Positions 24,710 to 33,768 of a DNA stretch of 64,000 nt are shown here, one piece after another. The stretch's first letter is position 1; each line of letters begins with the position of its first letter. Source of the stretch: DASQFI01 sp035633215. GTDB taxonomy: Bacteria; Acidobacteriota; Vicinamibacteria; Vicinamibacterales; SCN-69-37. Both the position numbers and the translations under genes were made by a program. Location: the NCBI GenBank assembly GCA_035633215.1, contig DASQFI010000059.1:239775-303774 (forward strand). Reading direction: 5' to 3'. The notes beneath the pieces were generated by a model. It was not told the DNA's origin and searched no databases. It saw only the letters and a program-made list of their open reading frames with translations.

Positions 24710-25036
24710 CTACGCGCCTGGTGCTCGGTACCCGATTTGTTCGGCTTTCCGCAGGGCATCCATCGTTTCGTCGACGGTCAGGAGGACCGTCGTTTCGAAC
24801 GAGCTAAGCGCACCGCCGCCACTAATCGCCAGCGCAACCGCGGCCATGGATACGTTGTCGGGGGCCTCCCAGACGTTGTAGCCATCGTGTGTGCCGAAGG
24901 CGTACCAGAATCCATGGAGTTTCCCACCGACCGACTCGATGTACAACTGAGCGGCCTTTCGCCGGTCCTCTGGGTTGCCGATCAGCCTGGCCCAAGTCTC
25001 CGCCGTGTAGCTGAACTTCGATAGATAGAGCGGCAT
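24710..25036 (-). CDS. GYD-domain protein
   Basis: A 108-residue protein with a strong GGGAGG ribosome-binding site four bases before the ATG. It opens MPLYLSKFSYTAETWARLI, then has IESVGGKLHGFWYAFGTHDG and YNVWEAPDNVSMAAVALAIS, ending VDETMDALRKAEQIGYRAPG(A). This is the GYD family: a small ferredoxin-like alpha/beta barrel of unknown function. It lies ten bases downstream of the alpha/beta hydrolase gene and should be in one operon. The last third of this gene is duplicated as a fragment at 48664-48801. Confidence 0.9.
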   Translation of the reverse strand: MPLYLSKFSYTAETWARLIGNPEDRRKAAQLYIESVGGKLHGFWYAFGTHDGYNVWEAPDNVSMAAVALAISGGGALSSFETTVLLTVDETMDALRKAEQIGYRAPGA

Positions 25037-25046
25037 CGTTCCTCCC

Positions 25047-25970
25047 TCAGCGGTTCAAAAAGGCAACTAGCTTCGGGATGACCTGGTCCGGCGCCTCTTC
25101 CATCAGCCAGTGTCCCGACCCTTTGACCATCATGCCCTCCACATTGTCGGCGACGAGTCGGCCTTGTTGAATCAGGAACTCCCCTCCTGCCTTTTCTCCA
25201 CTCAGCACCAGCATGGGCATCGTCAATTTGACCTTCGCAAACTGCGCGAAGTCCTTGGCATCCTGGGCAAACGCACGGAACACCTCGAAGCCCGCGCGCA
25301 TGCCGCCAGGACGCGCGTAGGCGGCCGCGTAGAACTTGCGGTCGGCTTCGGGTATCGACCGTTTGGGGTCGGCCGCGAAGTCGTTCCAGAAATGCTCGAA
25401 ATAGATCCGTTCACGGCCGGCCACGAGTTTGAGCGGCACCTCGCCGTAAAAGTGAAAGTGCCACAGGTCCCGCAAGAGCCACACTTTCTCCCAGTCGCCA
25501 ATGCCGGGAAGGAAGGCATCCATCAGCACGATGCGATCGACTTCGGCTGGGTATTGCGCAGCGTAGGCGTAAGCGACCATCAATCCGATATCGTGACCGA
25601 CGACCTTCGCGCGCGTGAATCCCAGGGACGCAGCAAGTGCATGGACGTCCTGTGCCATGGTCTTCTTGTCGTACCCGGTATCCGGCTTCGAGGATTGGTC
25701 AAACCCCCGCAGGTCCGGGGCGACCACGGTATGCGTCGTCGCAAGCTGTGCGATGAGCGGCCGCCACATGTGGCTGGTTTCGGCGTAGCCGTGGAGAAGG
25801 ATCACGGGATCGCCCTTGCCCGCGACCAGATAGTGCAGGCGGACGCCGTTCACATCGGCAAACCGATCATTGATCGGGATCCCCTGCTGCGCTCTGGCTG
25901 GACCGATGACACCGGCGAACAGAACCAGACTTGCAAGGCTGCCCAGAACGGCGCGCCTTCCAATGTTCAT
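25047..25970 (-). CDS. Exported alpha/beta hydrolase (epoxide hydrolase / dehalogenase type)
   Basis: A 307-residue protein with GGAG seven bases before the ATG. The signal peptide (RRAVLGSLASLVLFAGVIGP) begins with Arg-Arg and may be Tat or Sec. The fold shows the oxyanion HGYAETSHMW motif and the nucleophile elbow GHDIG (Asp nucleophile, as in epoxide hydrolases and haloalkane dehalogenases). The catalytic His is in SGHWLMEEAP. A cap domain (LPGIGDWEKVWLLRD ...) lies between. First gene of an operon with the GYD protein. Substrate unknown. Confidence 0.88.
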   Translation of the reverse strand: MNIGRRAVLGSLASLVLFAGVIGPARAQQGIPINDRFADVNGVRLHYLVAGKGDPVILLHGYAETSHMWRPLIAQLATTHTVVAPDLRGFDQSSKPDTGYDKKTMAQDVHALAASLGFTRAKVVGHDIGLMVAYAYAAQYPAEVDRIVLMDAFLPGIGDWEKVWLLRDLWHFHFYGEVPLKLVAGRERIYFEHFWNDFAADPKRSIPEADRKFYAAAYARPGGMRAGFEVFRAFAQDAKDFAQFAKVKLTMPMLVLSGEKAGGEFLIQQGRLVADNVEGMMVKGSGHWLMEEAPDQVIPKLVAFLNR

Positions 25971-26078
25971 TTGAAGTCTCCTTACCGGGAATTGATCAGG
26001 CGGCGAGCATCTCGATTGCGTAGGCGAATTGCATTCGCATCCTGCCGCCAGTCTAGCAGGCCGCGCGAAGCGTGGCGG

Positions 26079-28775
26079 TTAGGACCTGAGCGCCACCACG
26101 GGATCCACCCTGGCGGCTCTGCGGGCAGGCAGATAGCAGGCGAGTCCCGACGTGAGCAGCAGCACGAGTGAGACGAGGCCGAGCGCGAGCGGATCAGTTG
26201 GCGCGACCTCGAAGAGCAGGCTCCGCAGCGCTATTGCCACGGCAACTGCTCCGACGAGGCCCGCGAACAGGCCAACAAGCACGGGCCGCATACCGTGCGA
26301 GAACACCCAGCGGATCACGTCGGCTCGCAGGGCTCCCAGTGCCATCCTGAGGCCGATGTCTCGCGTGCTGCACGCGACCGAATAACTGACCACGCCGTAG
26401 AGTCCGACCGCGCCGAGGAGCAACGCGAGGACCGCAAAGACCGACGTCAACATCACCTGAAACTGCCTCTCGCCCACCGTCGACGACACGATCTCCCGCA
26501 TGGTGCGCATGGCGAGAATAGGCAGATTGGGATCCATCGCGCGAATCGTCGAGCGCACCGCCGGAGCCAGCGCGGCAGAGTCGTGCGCCGTTCTGACCAC
26601 CAGTGCCATCGGACCGCTGGTCCATTGATCGTAGGGCCGATAGACGACCGGTAGCGGCTCGCGATCCATGCCGCCTGGCCGAGCGTCCGCGACCACGCCT
26701 GCAACTGTGACGAGCGGACTGTCCGTGTTGCTTTGACGGAACTGGCGGCCCACGATTGACGCGGACGATTCCTCCGGCCAGAGGCGACGCGCCAGCGATT
26801 CGCTGATCACCGCCACTGGCTCCGGCTCGTCATCGGTGAGGAATCGGCCAGCTTTGAGCGCGGTTCCGCTGGCGGCGAAGTAGCCGGACGTGACACTTCG
26901 AATCATCGCCACCGGGCGCATCAAGACGACTTGTTGAAAGATCCTGTCGGTCGGATGGAGAATCGTGCGGCTCGCGCCAATCGATGACGCCACGGCCGGC
27001 AGATCGCTGATCGTCCCTGCCGCCAACACACCGGGAAGCGCTCGGACGTTCGAGACGAGTTCGCGATAGAACTCCACGCGACTCGGGGCTTTGGCGTAAC
27101 GCTCACCGAACAGCGAGATGTCGGCGACCAGCACGTCCTCGATCTGGTATCCGCGATCGGCCTGCATCACGTTGATGAAGCTGTGGAGCAGCAATCCGGC
27201 GGAGGCGAGAAGCGCGGTCGCGAGCGCGATTTCCACGCCAACGAGTACGCGTCGGGACCGACCGGCGCGACCGCCTCCAAAAGATGTTCGTCCCCCTTCC
27301 TGGAGTGCCGCGGCCATGTCGTATCGCGATGCTCGCCAGGCGGGATAGAGGCTACACGCCAGCGCGGTCACGAAGCTGGCCGCGATCGCGAAGGCGAGCA
27401 TCGGCAGATTCAGACGTGTGGTGGCCAGGAGCCGCACGTCCTCCGGGCCATAGGCCGCCAGCCCGCTGGCGCCGTAAGTGGCAAGCGCCACTCCAATCGT
27501 TCCGCCGATGACCGTCACCACTGCCGCCTCGGCGACCATGAGGCTCACAATCCGGGCGCGTCCCGCACCAAGCGCCAAACGCGTGGCAAACTCGTTGGCC
27601 CGCGTCGCCACTCGCGCGAGCAGCAGATTGGCGAGGCTCGCGCAGGCGGTCAGCAGCAGAAGCGCTGATGCACCGAGGAGCATGAATAGACGGAGCCGGA
27701 CCTTGCCCGCGTAAATCTCGCGAATCGGCACCAACTGGACGATCACCGCGGTCTTCAGGTTCGGCATCTGAACGCGGACCATCTCATTGACGATGCCCTC
27801 GAGCTGTTGTCGTCCGGCTTCCAGGTTTCCTCCCGTGGCTAGCCGAACCAGCACACCGTGGTCCCAGCTCTCGCTTTTGAGCTCACGGTTCGTTGGTGCG
27901 ATGGGCTTCCAGATATCCACCCGCGACGCGAACGGCACGAGCGGATGGAGAAGGGTTCCCGTCGGAACCAGCACCGAAGGTGCAGCGATCCCGATGACCT
28001 GGTGACTCTCTCCATTGATCGAAATCGATCGGCCGACCAGTGTGGAATCCGCGCCGTACCGTCTCCGCCAAAGCGCGTCGCTGATCACGACGACGCGCTC
28101 GTTGCCGGGCTGCTCCTCGTCGGCGGCGAAGCCGCGGCCGCTGGCGAGCGACACGCCAAGAAAGGAGAACAAGTTGGCAGAGACACGCGCGCCACCAACG
28201 CGCTCGGGCTCGACATCGCCGGTGAGGTTGCACTCCCACGGTCGCAGCGTCGCCATGTCGGAGAAGTCCGATCGAGCGTCGCGCCACGTCAGGTAGGCCT
28301 GGACCGACGCCGGGAGACTCGGGAATTGCTCGCGGCGCTCCGGAACGACAATCTCCGCGGCGTAAATCTGCTCGGGCTCGGTGTACGGCAGCGGTTTGAA
28401 CAGCACGGAGTAGACGACGCTGAAAATCGCGGTCGTCGCGCCGATTCCCAAGGCCAAGGTCGCAATGGCCGCCCCAGAGAATCCGGGACTCTTCGCCAGG
28501 ACTCGGCAAGCGTATCGAAGGTCATGGGCCACGGCACCGAGCCACTCAATACTGTTCATTGTGTAGATGTCTTCACGCACGCGCGTCGTATTGCCGAGCT
28601 GTCGTCTGGCGGCGAGGCGCGCATCGTCGGGATCCATGCCGGAGCGAACGTAACGGTCGGTGAGCAACTCCAGGTGCGAGTCCAGCTCGTTGCTCATTTC
28701 ATCCAAGAGACGGCGCCGAGCCGGCACGAAACGCAGCCGCGCGAAGAACGCGCGCAATCGCGAGACGGTCTTCAT
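26079..28775 (-). CDS. ADOP permease with N-terminal permease-prefix domain, coupled to PadR
   Basis: An 898-residue permease. It carries an extra ~90-residue cytoplasmic N-terminal prefix (LDEMSNELDSHLELLTDRYV ... ARLAARRQLGN), typical of PadR-linked acidobacterial permeases. The usual ADOP layout follows: TLALGIGATTAIFSVVYSVL, periplasmic domain VVVISDALWRRRYGADS, FtsX block CASLANLLLARVATRANEFA, second domain VISESLARRLWPEESS, second block YGVVSYSVACSTRDIGLRMA, end RVDPVVALRS. Its ATG overlaps the PadR stop (ATGA at 28772-28775), so PadR and permease are translationally coupled. Probably a regulated export or lipid-handling unit, but the substrate is unknown. Confidence 0.94.
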   Translation of the reverse strand: MKTVSRLRAFFARLRFVPARRRLLDEMSNELDSHLELLTDRYVRSGMDPDDARLAARRQLGNTTRVREDIYTMNSIEWLGAVAHDLRYACRVLAKSPGFSGAAIATLALGIGATTAIFSVVYSVLFKPLPYTEPEQIYAAEIVVPERREQFPSLPASVQAYLTWRDARSDFSDMATLRPWECNLTGDVEPERVGGARVSANLFSFLGVSLASGRGFAADEEQPGNERVVVISDALWRRRYGADSTLVGRSISINGESHQVIGIAAPSVLVPTGTLLHPLVPFASRVDIWKPIAPTNRELKSESWDHGVLVRLATGGNLEAGRQQLEGIVNEMVRVQMPNLKTAVIVQLVPIREIYAGKVRLRLFMLLGASALLLLTACASLANLLLARVATRANEFATRLALGAGRARIVSLMVAEAAVVTVIGGTIGVALATYGASGLAAYGPEDVRLLATTRLNLPMLAFAIAASFVTALACSLYPAWRASRYDMAAALQEGGRTSFGGGRAGRSRRVLVGVEIALATALLASAGLLLHSFINVMQADRGYQIEDVLVADISLFGERYAKAPSRVEFYRELVSNVRALPGVLAAGTISDLPAVASSIGASRTILHPTDRIFQQVVLMRPVAMIRSVTSGYFAASGTALKAGRFLTDDEPEPVAVISESLARRLWPEESSASIVGRQFRQSNTDSPLVTVAGVVADARPGGMDREPLPVVYRPYDQWTSGPMALVVRTAHDSAALAPAVRSTIRAMDPNLPILAMRTMREIVSSTVGERQFQVMLTSVFAVLALLLGAVGLYGVVSYSVACSTRDIGLRMALGALRADVIRWVFSHGMRPVLVGLFAGLVGAVAVAIALRSLLFEVAPTDPLALGLVSLVLLLTSGLACYLPARRAARVDPVVALRS

Positions 28776-29128
28776 GGCTGCTGAACCGTGCGGAGGAGGC
28801 GCGCGATCACGCCGGCGATGCGCTCCCAGTTCTTCGTCTCGGCAGTCAACTGGCGGCGGCCCGACGGGGTGATGGCGTAGTACCGCGCTTTGCGGTTGTT
28901 CTCGGACGTGCCCCAGGTGGCGGAAATCCAGCCTCGGTGCTGCAGGCGCATCAGGGACGTGTAGACCGTCCCTTCGTTCAGCCGCAGCGCGGCGTCGCTG
29001 ATCTGTTCGATGCGTCGCGCGATGCCATAGCCGTGCAGCGGGCCCAGGCCTTCAAGCGTGCTCAAGACCATCAAGTCGAGCGTGCCCTGCAAGACGTCGG
29101 TCTTGGCGGGCGGGCTTCCTTTGGCCAT
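28772..29128 (-). CDS. PadR-family transcriptional repressor
   Basis: 118 residues from the ATG at 29126-29128 (MAKGSPPAKTDVLQGTLDLM), the family's usual N-terminus. The winged helix shows LMVLSTLEGLGPLHGYGIAR, EGTVYTSLMRLQHRGWIS and the wing KARYYAITPSGRRQL. No ribosome-binding site is visible before the ATG. Its stop codon overlaps the ADOP start (ATGA). A perfect inverted repeat lies 16 bases upstream and is a good autoregulatory operator candidate. PadR proteins of this kind usually repress their own operon until an effector binds. Confidence 0.93.
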   Translation of the reverse strand: MAKGSPPAKTDVLQGTLDLMVLSTLEGLGPLHGYGIARRIEQISDAALRLNEGTVYTSLMRLQHRGWISATWGTSENNRKARYYAITPSGRRQLTAETKNWERIAGVIARLLRTVQQP

Positions 29129-29144
29129 TGAATAGGAGTACCCG

Positions 29145-29165
29145 ATTGACCTTTGGAATGTCAAT
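29145..29165. promoter_or_regulatory. Inverted repeat ATTGAC-N9-GTCAAT upstream of padR
   Basis: Perfect 6-bp arms ATTGAC (29145-29150) and GTCAAT (29160-29165). On the minus strand the right arm contains TTGACA, a consensus -35 box, so a bound dimer would block RNA polymerase. A -10 box at the right distance is not convincing. Candidate PadR operator; inference from position and symmetry. Confidence 0.55.
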
Positions 29166-29393
29166 AGGAAGCAGGAGCGTGCTCGGCAGTGACCCGCGCG
29201 CCCGGCAGGCTCAGAAGCGAAACCCAAAGCCCAGGCGTGAGGTGAAGTTGTGGCTCGCGGCGCTTCCGCGTATCGCAAATCGCAGGCCTTCGTTGACCTG
29301 AACGAAAGGCGGCGCCTCAATCCAACGGGTTCGAAGAACTGTCGTCGAAGATCGATGGTAGCCTCGACGACTCATCCAGCGGGAGAAGCGGAC

Positions 29394-30581
29394 ATGACAC
29401 GCTCGACGTGCACGGCAGCCCTGCTGACTTGCCTGGCGCTGATTATGCGACAGGCGGGCGCGGACACGGCCGTCCGCGGCTTCGACGGCAAACAGGTTCC
29501 CGTCGAGCGCATCGACCGTGAAGCGAAACGGATGATGGCCGAGGCCAAGGTTCAGGGCCTGGCCATGGCCGTGACTGACAACGGCAACGTCGTCTTCGTG
29601 CGGAGCTGGGGTCGTCGCAATGTCGAGAAAGACCTGCCGCTTCAGACCGACACGATCATGTACGGTGCGTCGCTCACCAAGTTCGCCTTCGCGTACATGG
29701 TCATGCAGCTCGTGGATGAGGGAACGCTCACCCTCGATCGGCCAATCGCGGAGTACTTGTCCAAGCCGCTGCCCGAGTACCCGTTCTACGAGGCGCTGAG
29801 GGGTGACGAGCGCTGGCGCAAGCTGACGCCGCGCATCCTGCTGAGCCACACCAGCGGCCTGGCTAACTTTGCCTTCCTCGAGCCGGACGGGAAGATGCGA
29901 TTCCACTTCGATCCCGGGAGCCGCTACGCCTATTCGGGCGAGGGCTTCATCCTCATGCAGTTCGTGCTCGAGACCGGCCTGGGCCTCGACGTGGGCCAGG
30001 AGATGCAACGGCGGGTATTCGATCGCTTCGGCATGGCGCGGACCAGCATGATGTGGCGGCCGGATTTCGCCGAAAACGTGGCCGACGGATATGGTCTCGA
30101 CGGCGCCTTCCAGGCGCACGACCAGCGCAGCAGGCCGCGCGCGGCGGGATCGATGGACACGACCATTGCGGACTTTGCACGGTTCCTCGCCGGCTTCTCC
30201 CGCGGCGAGGGCTTGTCGGTCAGATCGCGTGCGGAGATCGTCAAGCCCCAGATGGCGATCTCCACGCCAAGTCAGTTTCCGACGCTCCTGACGGCGGCGT
30301 CTCCTGCGATGAAGGCCATCAAGCTCTCGGCCGGTCTGGGCGTGGTCACGTTCGAGGGCCGGTTCGGCCGCGCGTTTTTCAAGGGCGGCCATAACGATAC
30401 GACAGGCAATCAAGCGATCTGCATCGAGCGAGGTCGCCGGTGCGTGCTGTTTTTGTCCAACGATGTGCGCGCCGAGCGCCTCTACCAACGCCTCACCGAA
30501 GCGACGCTCGGCGACCCGGGCATGCCGTGGTCGTGGGAAGGCTATACGCCGTACGATCAGGTGCCCCGGATCACGAAATAG
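29394..30581 (+). CDS. Secreted beta-lactamase-fold serine hydrolase (class C / PF00144)
   Basis: About 395 residues from the ATG at 29394, which has GGAG eight bases upstream; the frame before it is not protein-like. Signal peptide TCTAALLTCLALIMRQAGA. The catalytic S93-x-x-K96 is in YGASLTKFAFA. The Tyr motif is Y180-S-G (RYAYSGEGF), and the third motif is GGHNDTTGN in place of KTG. This is the usual serine beta-lactamase/esterase/D-aminopeptidase superfamily; true antibiotic hydrolysis is not implied. It is a single gene; the next gene (LysR) is convergent. Confidence 0.88.
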   Translation: MTRSTCTAALLTCLALIMRQAGADTAVRGFDGKQVPVERIDREAKRMMAEAKVQGLAMAVTDNGNVVFVRSWGRRNVEKDLPLQTDTIMYGASLTKFAFAYMVMQLVDEGTLTLDRPIAEYLSKPLPEYPFYEALRGDERWRKLTPRILLSHTSGLANFAFLEPDGKMRFHFDPGSRYAYSGEGFILMQFVLETGLGLDVGQEMQRRVFDRFGMARTSMMWRPDFAENVADGYGLDGAFQAHDQRSRPRAAGSMDTTIADFARFLAGFSRGEGLSVRSRAEIVKPQMAISTPSQFPTLLTAASPAMKAIKLSAGLGVVTFEGRFGRAFFKGGHNDTTGNQAICIERGRRCVLFLSNDVRAERLYQRLTEATLGDPGMPWSWEGYTPYDQVPRITK

Positions 30582-30647
30582 CCTTGCGAAGACCTCGGCC
30601 ATTCCAGCATCGGGTCGAGCGATCCTCGGCCTCTCCAATCCCGACGA

Positions 30648-31547
30648 TCACTTGAAGCTCAACGGCGTCTGCCGGACCACCCCCACGAACGACTCCACTA
30701 CGCCTCGTCGTGCCTGGCGCCTGTGGCACATCACGATCGAAGTCTGGATGTCCAGCGGCTTAAGAGGCCGGTAGACGACGCCACGCCAGCGGAGCCGCTC
30801 GAGTCCAGCGGGCGCGATCGAAACGCCCATGCCTGCTCCAACGAGCCCTGTCACGGTGTGCCACTCGCTGGCTTCGTGCTTCACGCGCGGAGCAAAATCC
30901 CCCGCCCGGCAGACGGCTGCGATCTGATCATGTAGCGTCGGAGCGATCTCGCGAGGAAAGAGGATGAACGGCTCCTTGGCGAGTTGACGAGGGGCGACCC
31001 TCGAGTGCGCCGCAAGGCGGTGGCGGGCCGGCAGTACCGCGATGAACGACTCACGGATGATCGCTTCCTTGACGAGATCCTCGTCGCCCGGTGAATCGCG
31101 CAGGAGTCCGACATCGATCGTTCCGGCGCGGAGCGCCTCGAACTGCGCTCCGGAATGCATTTCCCGGAGTTGAAACTCGACATCAGGGTAGCGCGCACTG
31201 AAGGCCTGGAATGCCTGCAGCACCGGCGTGAACACGACTGACGACGCGAATCCGACCGTGAGCTTCCCTGCGACTCCGCGTCCGATGCGTCCCGCCGAGT
31301 CGACTGCCAGGTCGATCTGGGCGATCGTGCGGCGCGCGGCTTCAAGAAACACCGTTCCCGCCTCGGTCAGGGCGACCCGGGGCACCCGTCGAAACAAGGG
31401 CGATCCCACCACCTCCTCGAGCCGCCGGATCTGCTGACTGAGTGGCGGCTGCGCCATGCCGAGGGCCCGCGCGGCGCGGGTGAAGCTGAGTGCTTCGGCG
31501 ACCGCGATGAAATACCGCAGATGCCGCACATCGACGGCGGGGTGCAT
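30648..31547 (-). CDS. LysR-family transcriptional regulator
   Basis: A 299-residue protein. The N-terminal winged helix (VRHLRYFIAVAEALSFTRAA ... QPPLSQQIRRLEEVVGSPLF) is followed by a type 2 periplasmic-binding-like effector domain (GKLTVGFASSVVF ... IDVGLLRDSP). This resembles the CatM/BenM/CynR-type subfamily that responds to small organic acids. It is divergent from the secreted M3 peptidase gene with 70 bases between; a CATAT-N5-ATATG palindrome lies in that gap. By LysR practice it may control the peptidase gene and itself. Confidence 0.95.
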   Translation of the reverse strand: MHPAVDVRHLRYFIAVAEALSFTRAARALGMAQPPLSQQIRRLEEVVGSPLFRRVPRVALTEAGTVFLEAARRTIAQIDLAVDSAGRIGRGVAGKLTVGFASSVVFTPVLQAFQAFSARYPDVEFQLREMHSGAQFEALRAGTIDVGLLRDSPGDEDLVKEAIIRESFIAVLPARHRLAAHSRVAPRQLAKEPFILFPREIAPTLHDQIAAVCRAGDFAPRVKHEASEWHTVTGLVGAGMGVSIAPAGLERLRWRGVVYRPLKPLDIQTSIVMCHRRQARRGVVESFVGVVRQTPLSFK

Positions 31548-31577
31548 ATCAGGATCGTCTGAAGAGTATCATCAAAT

Positions 31578-31592
31578 CATATTGGACATATG
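31578..31592. promoter_or_regulatory. Palindrome CATAT-N5-ATATG between lysR and peptidase gene
   Basis: A perfect 5-5-5 inverted repeat, AT-rich in a GC-rich genome, centred in the 70-base divergent promoter region. It fits the LysR recognition pattern (T-N11-A within an interrupted dyad). Likely operator; assigned by position only. Confidence 0.55.
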
Positions 31593-31617
31593 AGGCACGA
31601 TCCGCAACATTAAGGCC

Positions 31618-33477
31618 ATGATCCGTATTGTTGCCGCGGCAGTGTTCCTCCTGGCTCTCCAAGCCGCGCCCTCGAAGCTCGAGCCTCCGCTTCAGCCGGC
31701 CGTCGCACAGGCTGATTCGGATCTCTATCGCTTCGATCTCGCCCGGTACTACTTCCCCTCGCCGGAGGCCGAGCTGGCCAGACGGGCGCACTTGCGTGAC
31801 CGTGTCGCCGCGCTCCGCGCTGAAGGCGAGCGGCTGACGAGCTCGCCCGCGGCGCTGCTCCGGGCGCTACGGCTGGCCGATAGTGTGCGGATCGAATCGA
31901 AGCGCCACACCACCTATCTGTACCTGCGCACCCAGCTCGACACGCTCGACGAAGCGAGCGCCCAGGCTCGCAGCACCCTCGAGGCGGAGCTCGACGGGGC
32001 GACCAGCGTGATCCGAAGCGGCCTGTTGCAAATAGACGACGGCAGGTTTGCCGCGTGGGCGCGGGAGCTACCCGCGCTCGAAACCTATCGCTTTGCCCTC
32101 GAGTCGGTGCGACGTATGCGGAAGTACACCCTTCCGCCGGAGCAGGAAGAGATCGCTTCCCGACTTGGTCCCGTCGTCGAAAGCTGGCCAGCGGCACTCT
32201 ATCACCGGCTCATTGCCCGAACTGATTTCGGCACCATTCAAACCCCAACGGGTGAGCTGCGCGTGTTGCGCGACCGCAGTGCGATTGCGGCTCTGCTCGA
32301 CACGGCGCTCCGTGCCGAGGGCATTCGTCGGCTGTGGGCAGGTTACGGGCAGCATCGTGATCTGTATGCCGTGGCGCTGGCGGGGACGGTGCGCGCGAAG
32401 AACAGTCTGGCACGCGTTCGCGGCTACCGCGACGCTCCTGATGAGGCTTATCAACGGGCCTATCGTTCGGCCGAACAGGTCCGGCTGCTGCTTGATCGCG
32501 TGCGGCCCGCTGCGCAGCTGTACAAGGACTTCCAGGGCATCACCGCCCAGATCGCTCGCGAACCGAGACCTCCGCGCGCTGAAGGGGCCACGCCGCTCCG
32601 GTTCACCATGAGCGAGGCGGCCAAGGTCATACGATCGGCGCTTGCGTCGATCGGCAGTGAGGAGTACGCACGGGAGCTTGCGGAACTCCTTGACCCGGCC
32701 AACGGCCGGGTGGATGTCACGGGTGGGCCCAATCGGGCCGGTGGCGGGGGATCAACTGGTTATCCCGGCATCCCGAGTGCCATCTACCTCGAACACTTCG
32801 GCGGGTCATACGCCGATCTGTCCCGGCTGGCGCATGAAGCGGCCCACGCGGTTGAAAACCAGCTGGTCCACCTCCACGGCGTGCCCGCTGTTTATGCTCA
32901 GGGGCCGTCGTACCTCAGTGAGGCGTACGCCCTCTTCACCGAACTAGTGGTCGCAAACGCCCTCTACGAGGAGGCCTCAGATTTGCGCGTCAAGCGATAC
33001 TATCTCGGGCAGTTTCTGAGCAAGGCGATGGAGGTTTTTCACGGTGCTCAGGACGCGGATCTGGAGCAATCGATCTACACGGCCGTCGATGCAGGCGGAG
33101 GTACCATCGGCGCGGACGATCTCGACAGTCTCACGGGCCGTGTCGATACCGCCTACAGCATTACCGGCGCCACGTTCCCCGAGGTGCGCGCCCGCTGGAT
33201 CACTGCAAGGCTGCTCTACGAAGATCCGCTGTATCTCTTCAATTACATGTACTCGGGGCTGTTGGCCCTGAAAATGTTCGAGAGCTACCAACGCGACCCG
33301 ATGTCGTTCGGCGCACGGTACGTCACACTCCTCTCTTCAGGCTATCGGGCAACGCCCACCGTGGCTGTGAGGCACGCGCTCGGCATCGACCTGGACAATC
33401 CGCACCTCCTGGACGATGCGGCGGGCTTCCTCAAGGCTCGGCTGGCGTCGTACGGTCCCGCGCTCCCGCTGCGGTAA
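31618..33477 (+). CDS. Secreted M3-family zinc metallopeptidase (oligoendopeptidase-like)
   Basis: A 619-residue protein with signal peptide MIRIVAAAVFLLALQAAP. The gluzincin motif is H406-E407-A-A-H410 (RLAHEAAHAVE), with the third ligand Glu at about residue 435 (YLSEAYALFTE). This is the arrangement of M3 thimet/oligoendopeptidase F enzymes, as is the mostly helical N-terminal part. Just before the active site is an unusual Gly-rich stretch, GGPNRAGGGGSTGYPG. Probably degrades short peptides outside the cytoplasm. Regulated by the divergent LysR gene if the usual arrangement holds. Confidence 0.88.
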   Translation: MIRIVAAAVFLLALQAAPSKLEPPLQPAVAQADSDLYRFDLARYYFPSPEAELARRAHLRDRVAALRAEGERLTSSPAALLRALRLADSVRIESKRHTTYLYLRTQLDTLDEASAQARSTLEAELDGATSVIRSGLLQIDDGRFAAWARELPALETYRFALESVRRMRKYTLPPEQEEIASRLGPVVESWPAALYHRLIARTDFGTIQTPTGELRVLRDRSAIAALLDTALRAEGIRRLWAGYGQHRDLYAVALAGTVRAKNSLARVRGYRDAPDEAYQRAYRSAEQVRLLLDRVRPAAQLYKDFQGITAQIAREPRPPRAEGATPLRFTMSEAAKVIRSALASIGSEEYARELAELLDPANGRVDVTGGPNRAGGGGSTGYPGIPSAIYLEHFGGSYADLSRLAHEAAHAVENQLVHLHGVPAVYAQGPSYLSEAYALFTELVVANALYEEASDLRVKRYYLGQFLSKAMEVFHGAQDADLEQSIYTAVDAGGGTIGADDLDSLTGRVDTAYSITGATFPEVRARWITARLLYEDPLYLFNYMYSGLLALKMFESYQRDPMSFGARYVTLLSSGYRATPTVAVRHALGIDLDNPHLLDDAAGFLKARLASYGPALPLR

Positions 33478-33565
33478 CTACCGTTCCGGCCCTCGCACGG
33501 TTCAGTACATTATTCTGTCGGCCACGAAGGGCGCGTAGGGTACCTTGAGGGCAACCATGGGCGGT

Positions 33566-33720
33566 ATGCGTTCCGTCATCATCAGTGCAGCGACGTTGGT
33601 TGTGATTGGCGTGAGCCCCGCGGCCACGCTCGTCGCACAGGAGCCCGGGCGCACCGTCGAGCGGACCGAGAAAGGGCTTTACCTGCGAGGGGCCAAGTTT
33701 TCCGTGCTGGAGACGAGCGG
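33566..33720 (+). CDS. Signal-peptide-bearing gene head, truncated
   Basis: The frame from the ATG at 33566 reads MRSVIISAATLVVIGVSPAA, followed by TLVAQEPGRTVERTEKG and YLRGAKFSVLETSG. This is a convincing exported N-terminus for about 50 codons. Beyond about 33720 the frame is no longer protein-like, and the adjacent frame becomes a glyoxalase tail. Either one frameshifted gene or a chimera of two remnants. No family assigned. Confidence 0.35.
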
Positions 33721-33768
33721 GTTGGTGCCGACTACAACCGTTGGGGGCGTTGTCCTGTTCCGCGCGGT

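Noticed and set aside
29250..29393. Upstream start for the beta-lactamase-fold gene
   Set aside because: The 48 codons before 29394 are not protein-like, and the ATG at 29394 has a good ribosome-binding site followed by a signal peptide.
29394..30581. Antibiotic-resistance beta-lactamase
   Set aside because: The S-x-x-K and Y-S-G motifs are shared by many esterases and peptidases, the KTG box is replaced, and there is no sign of a resistance context.
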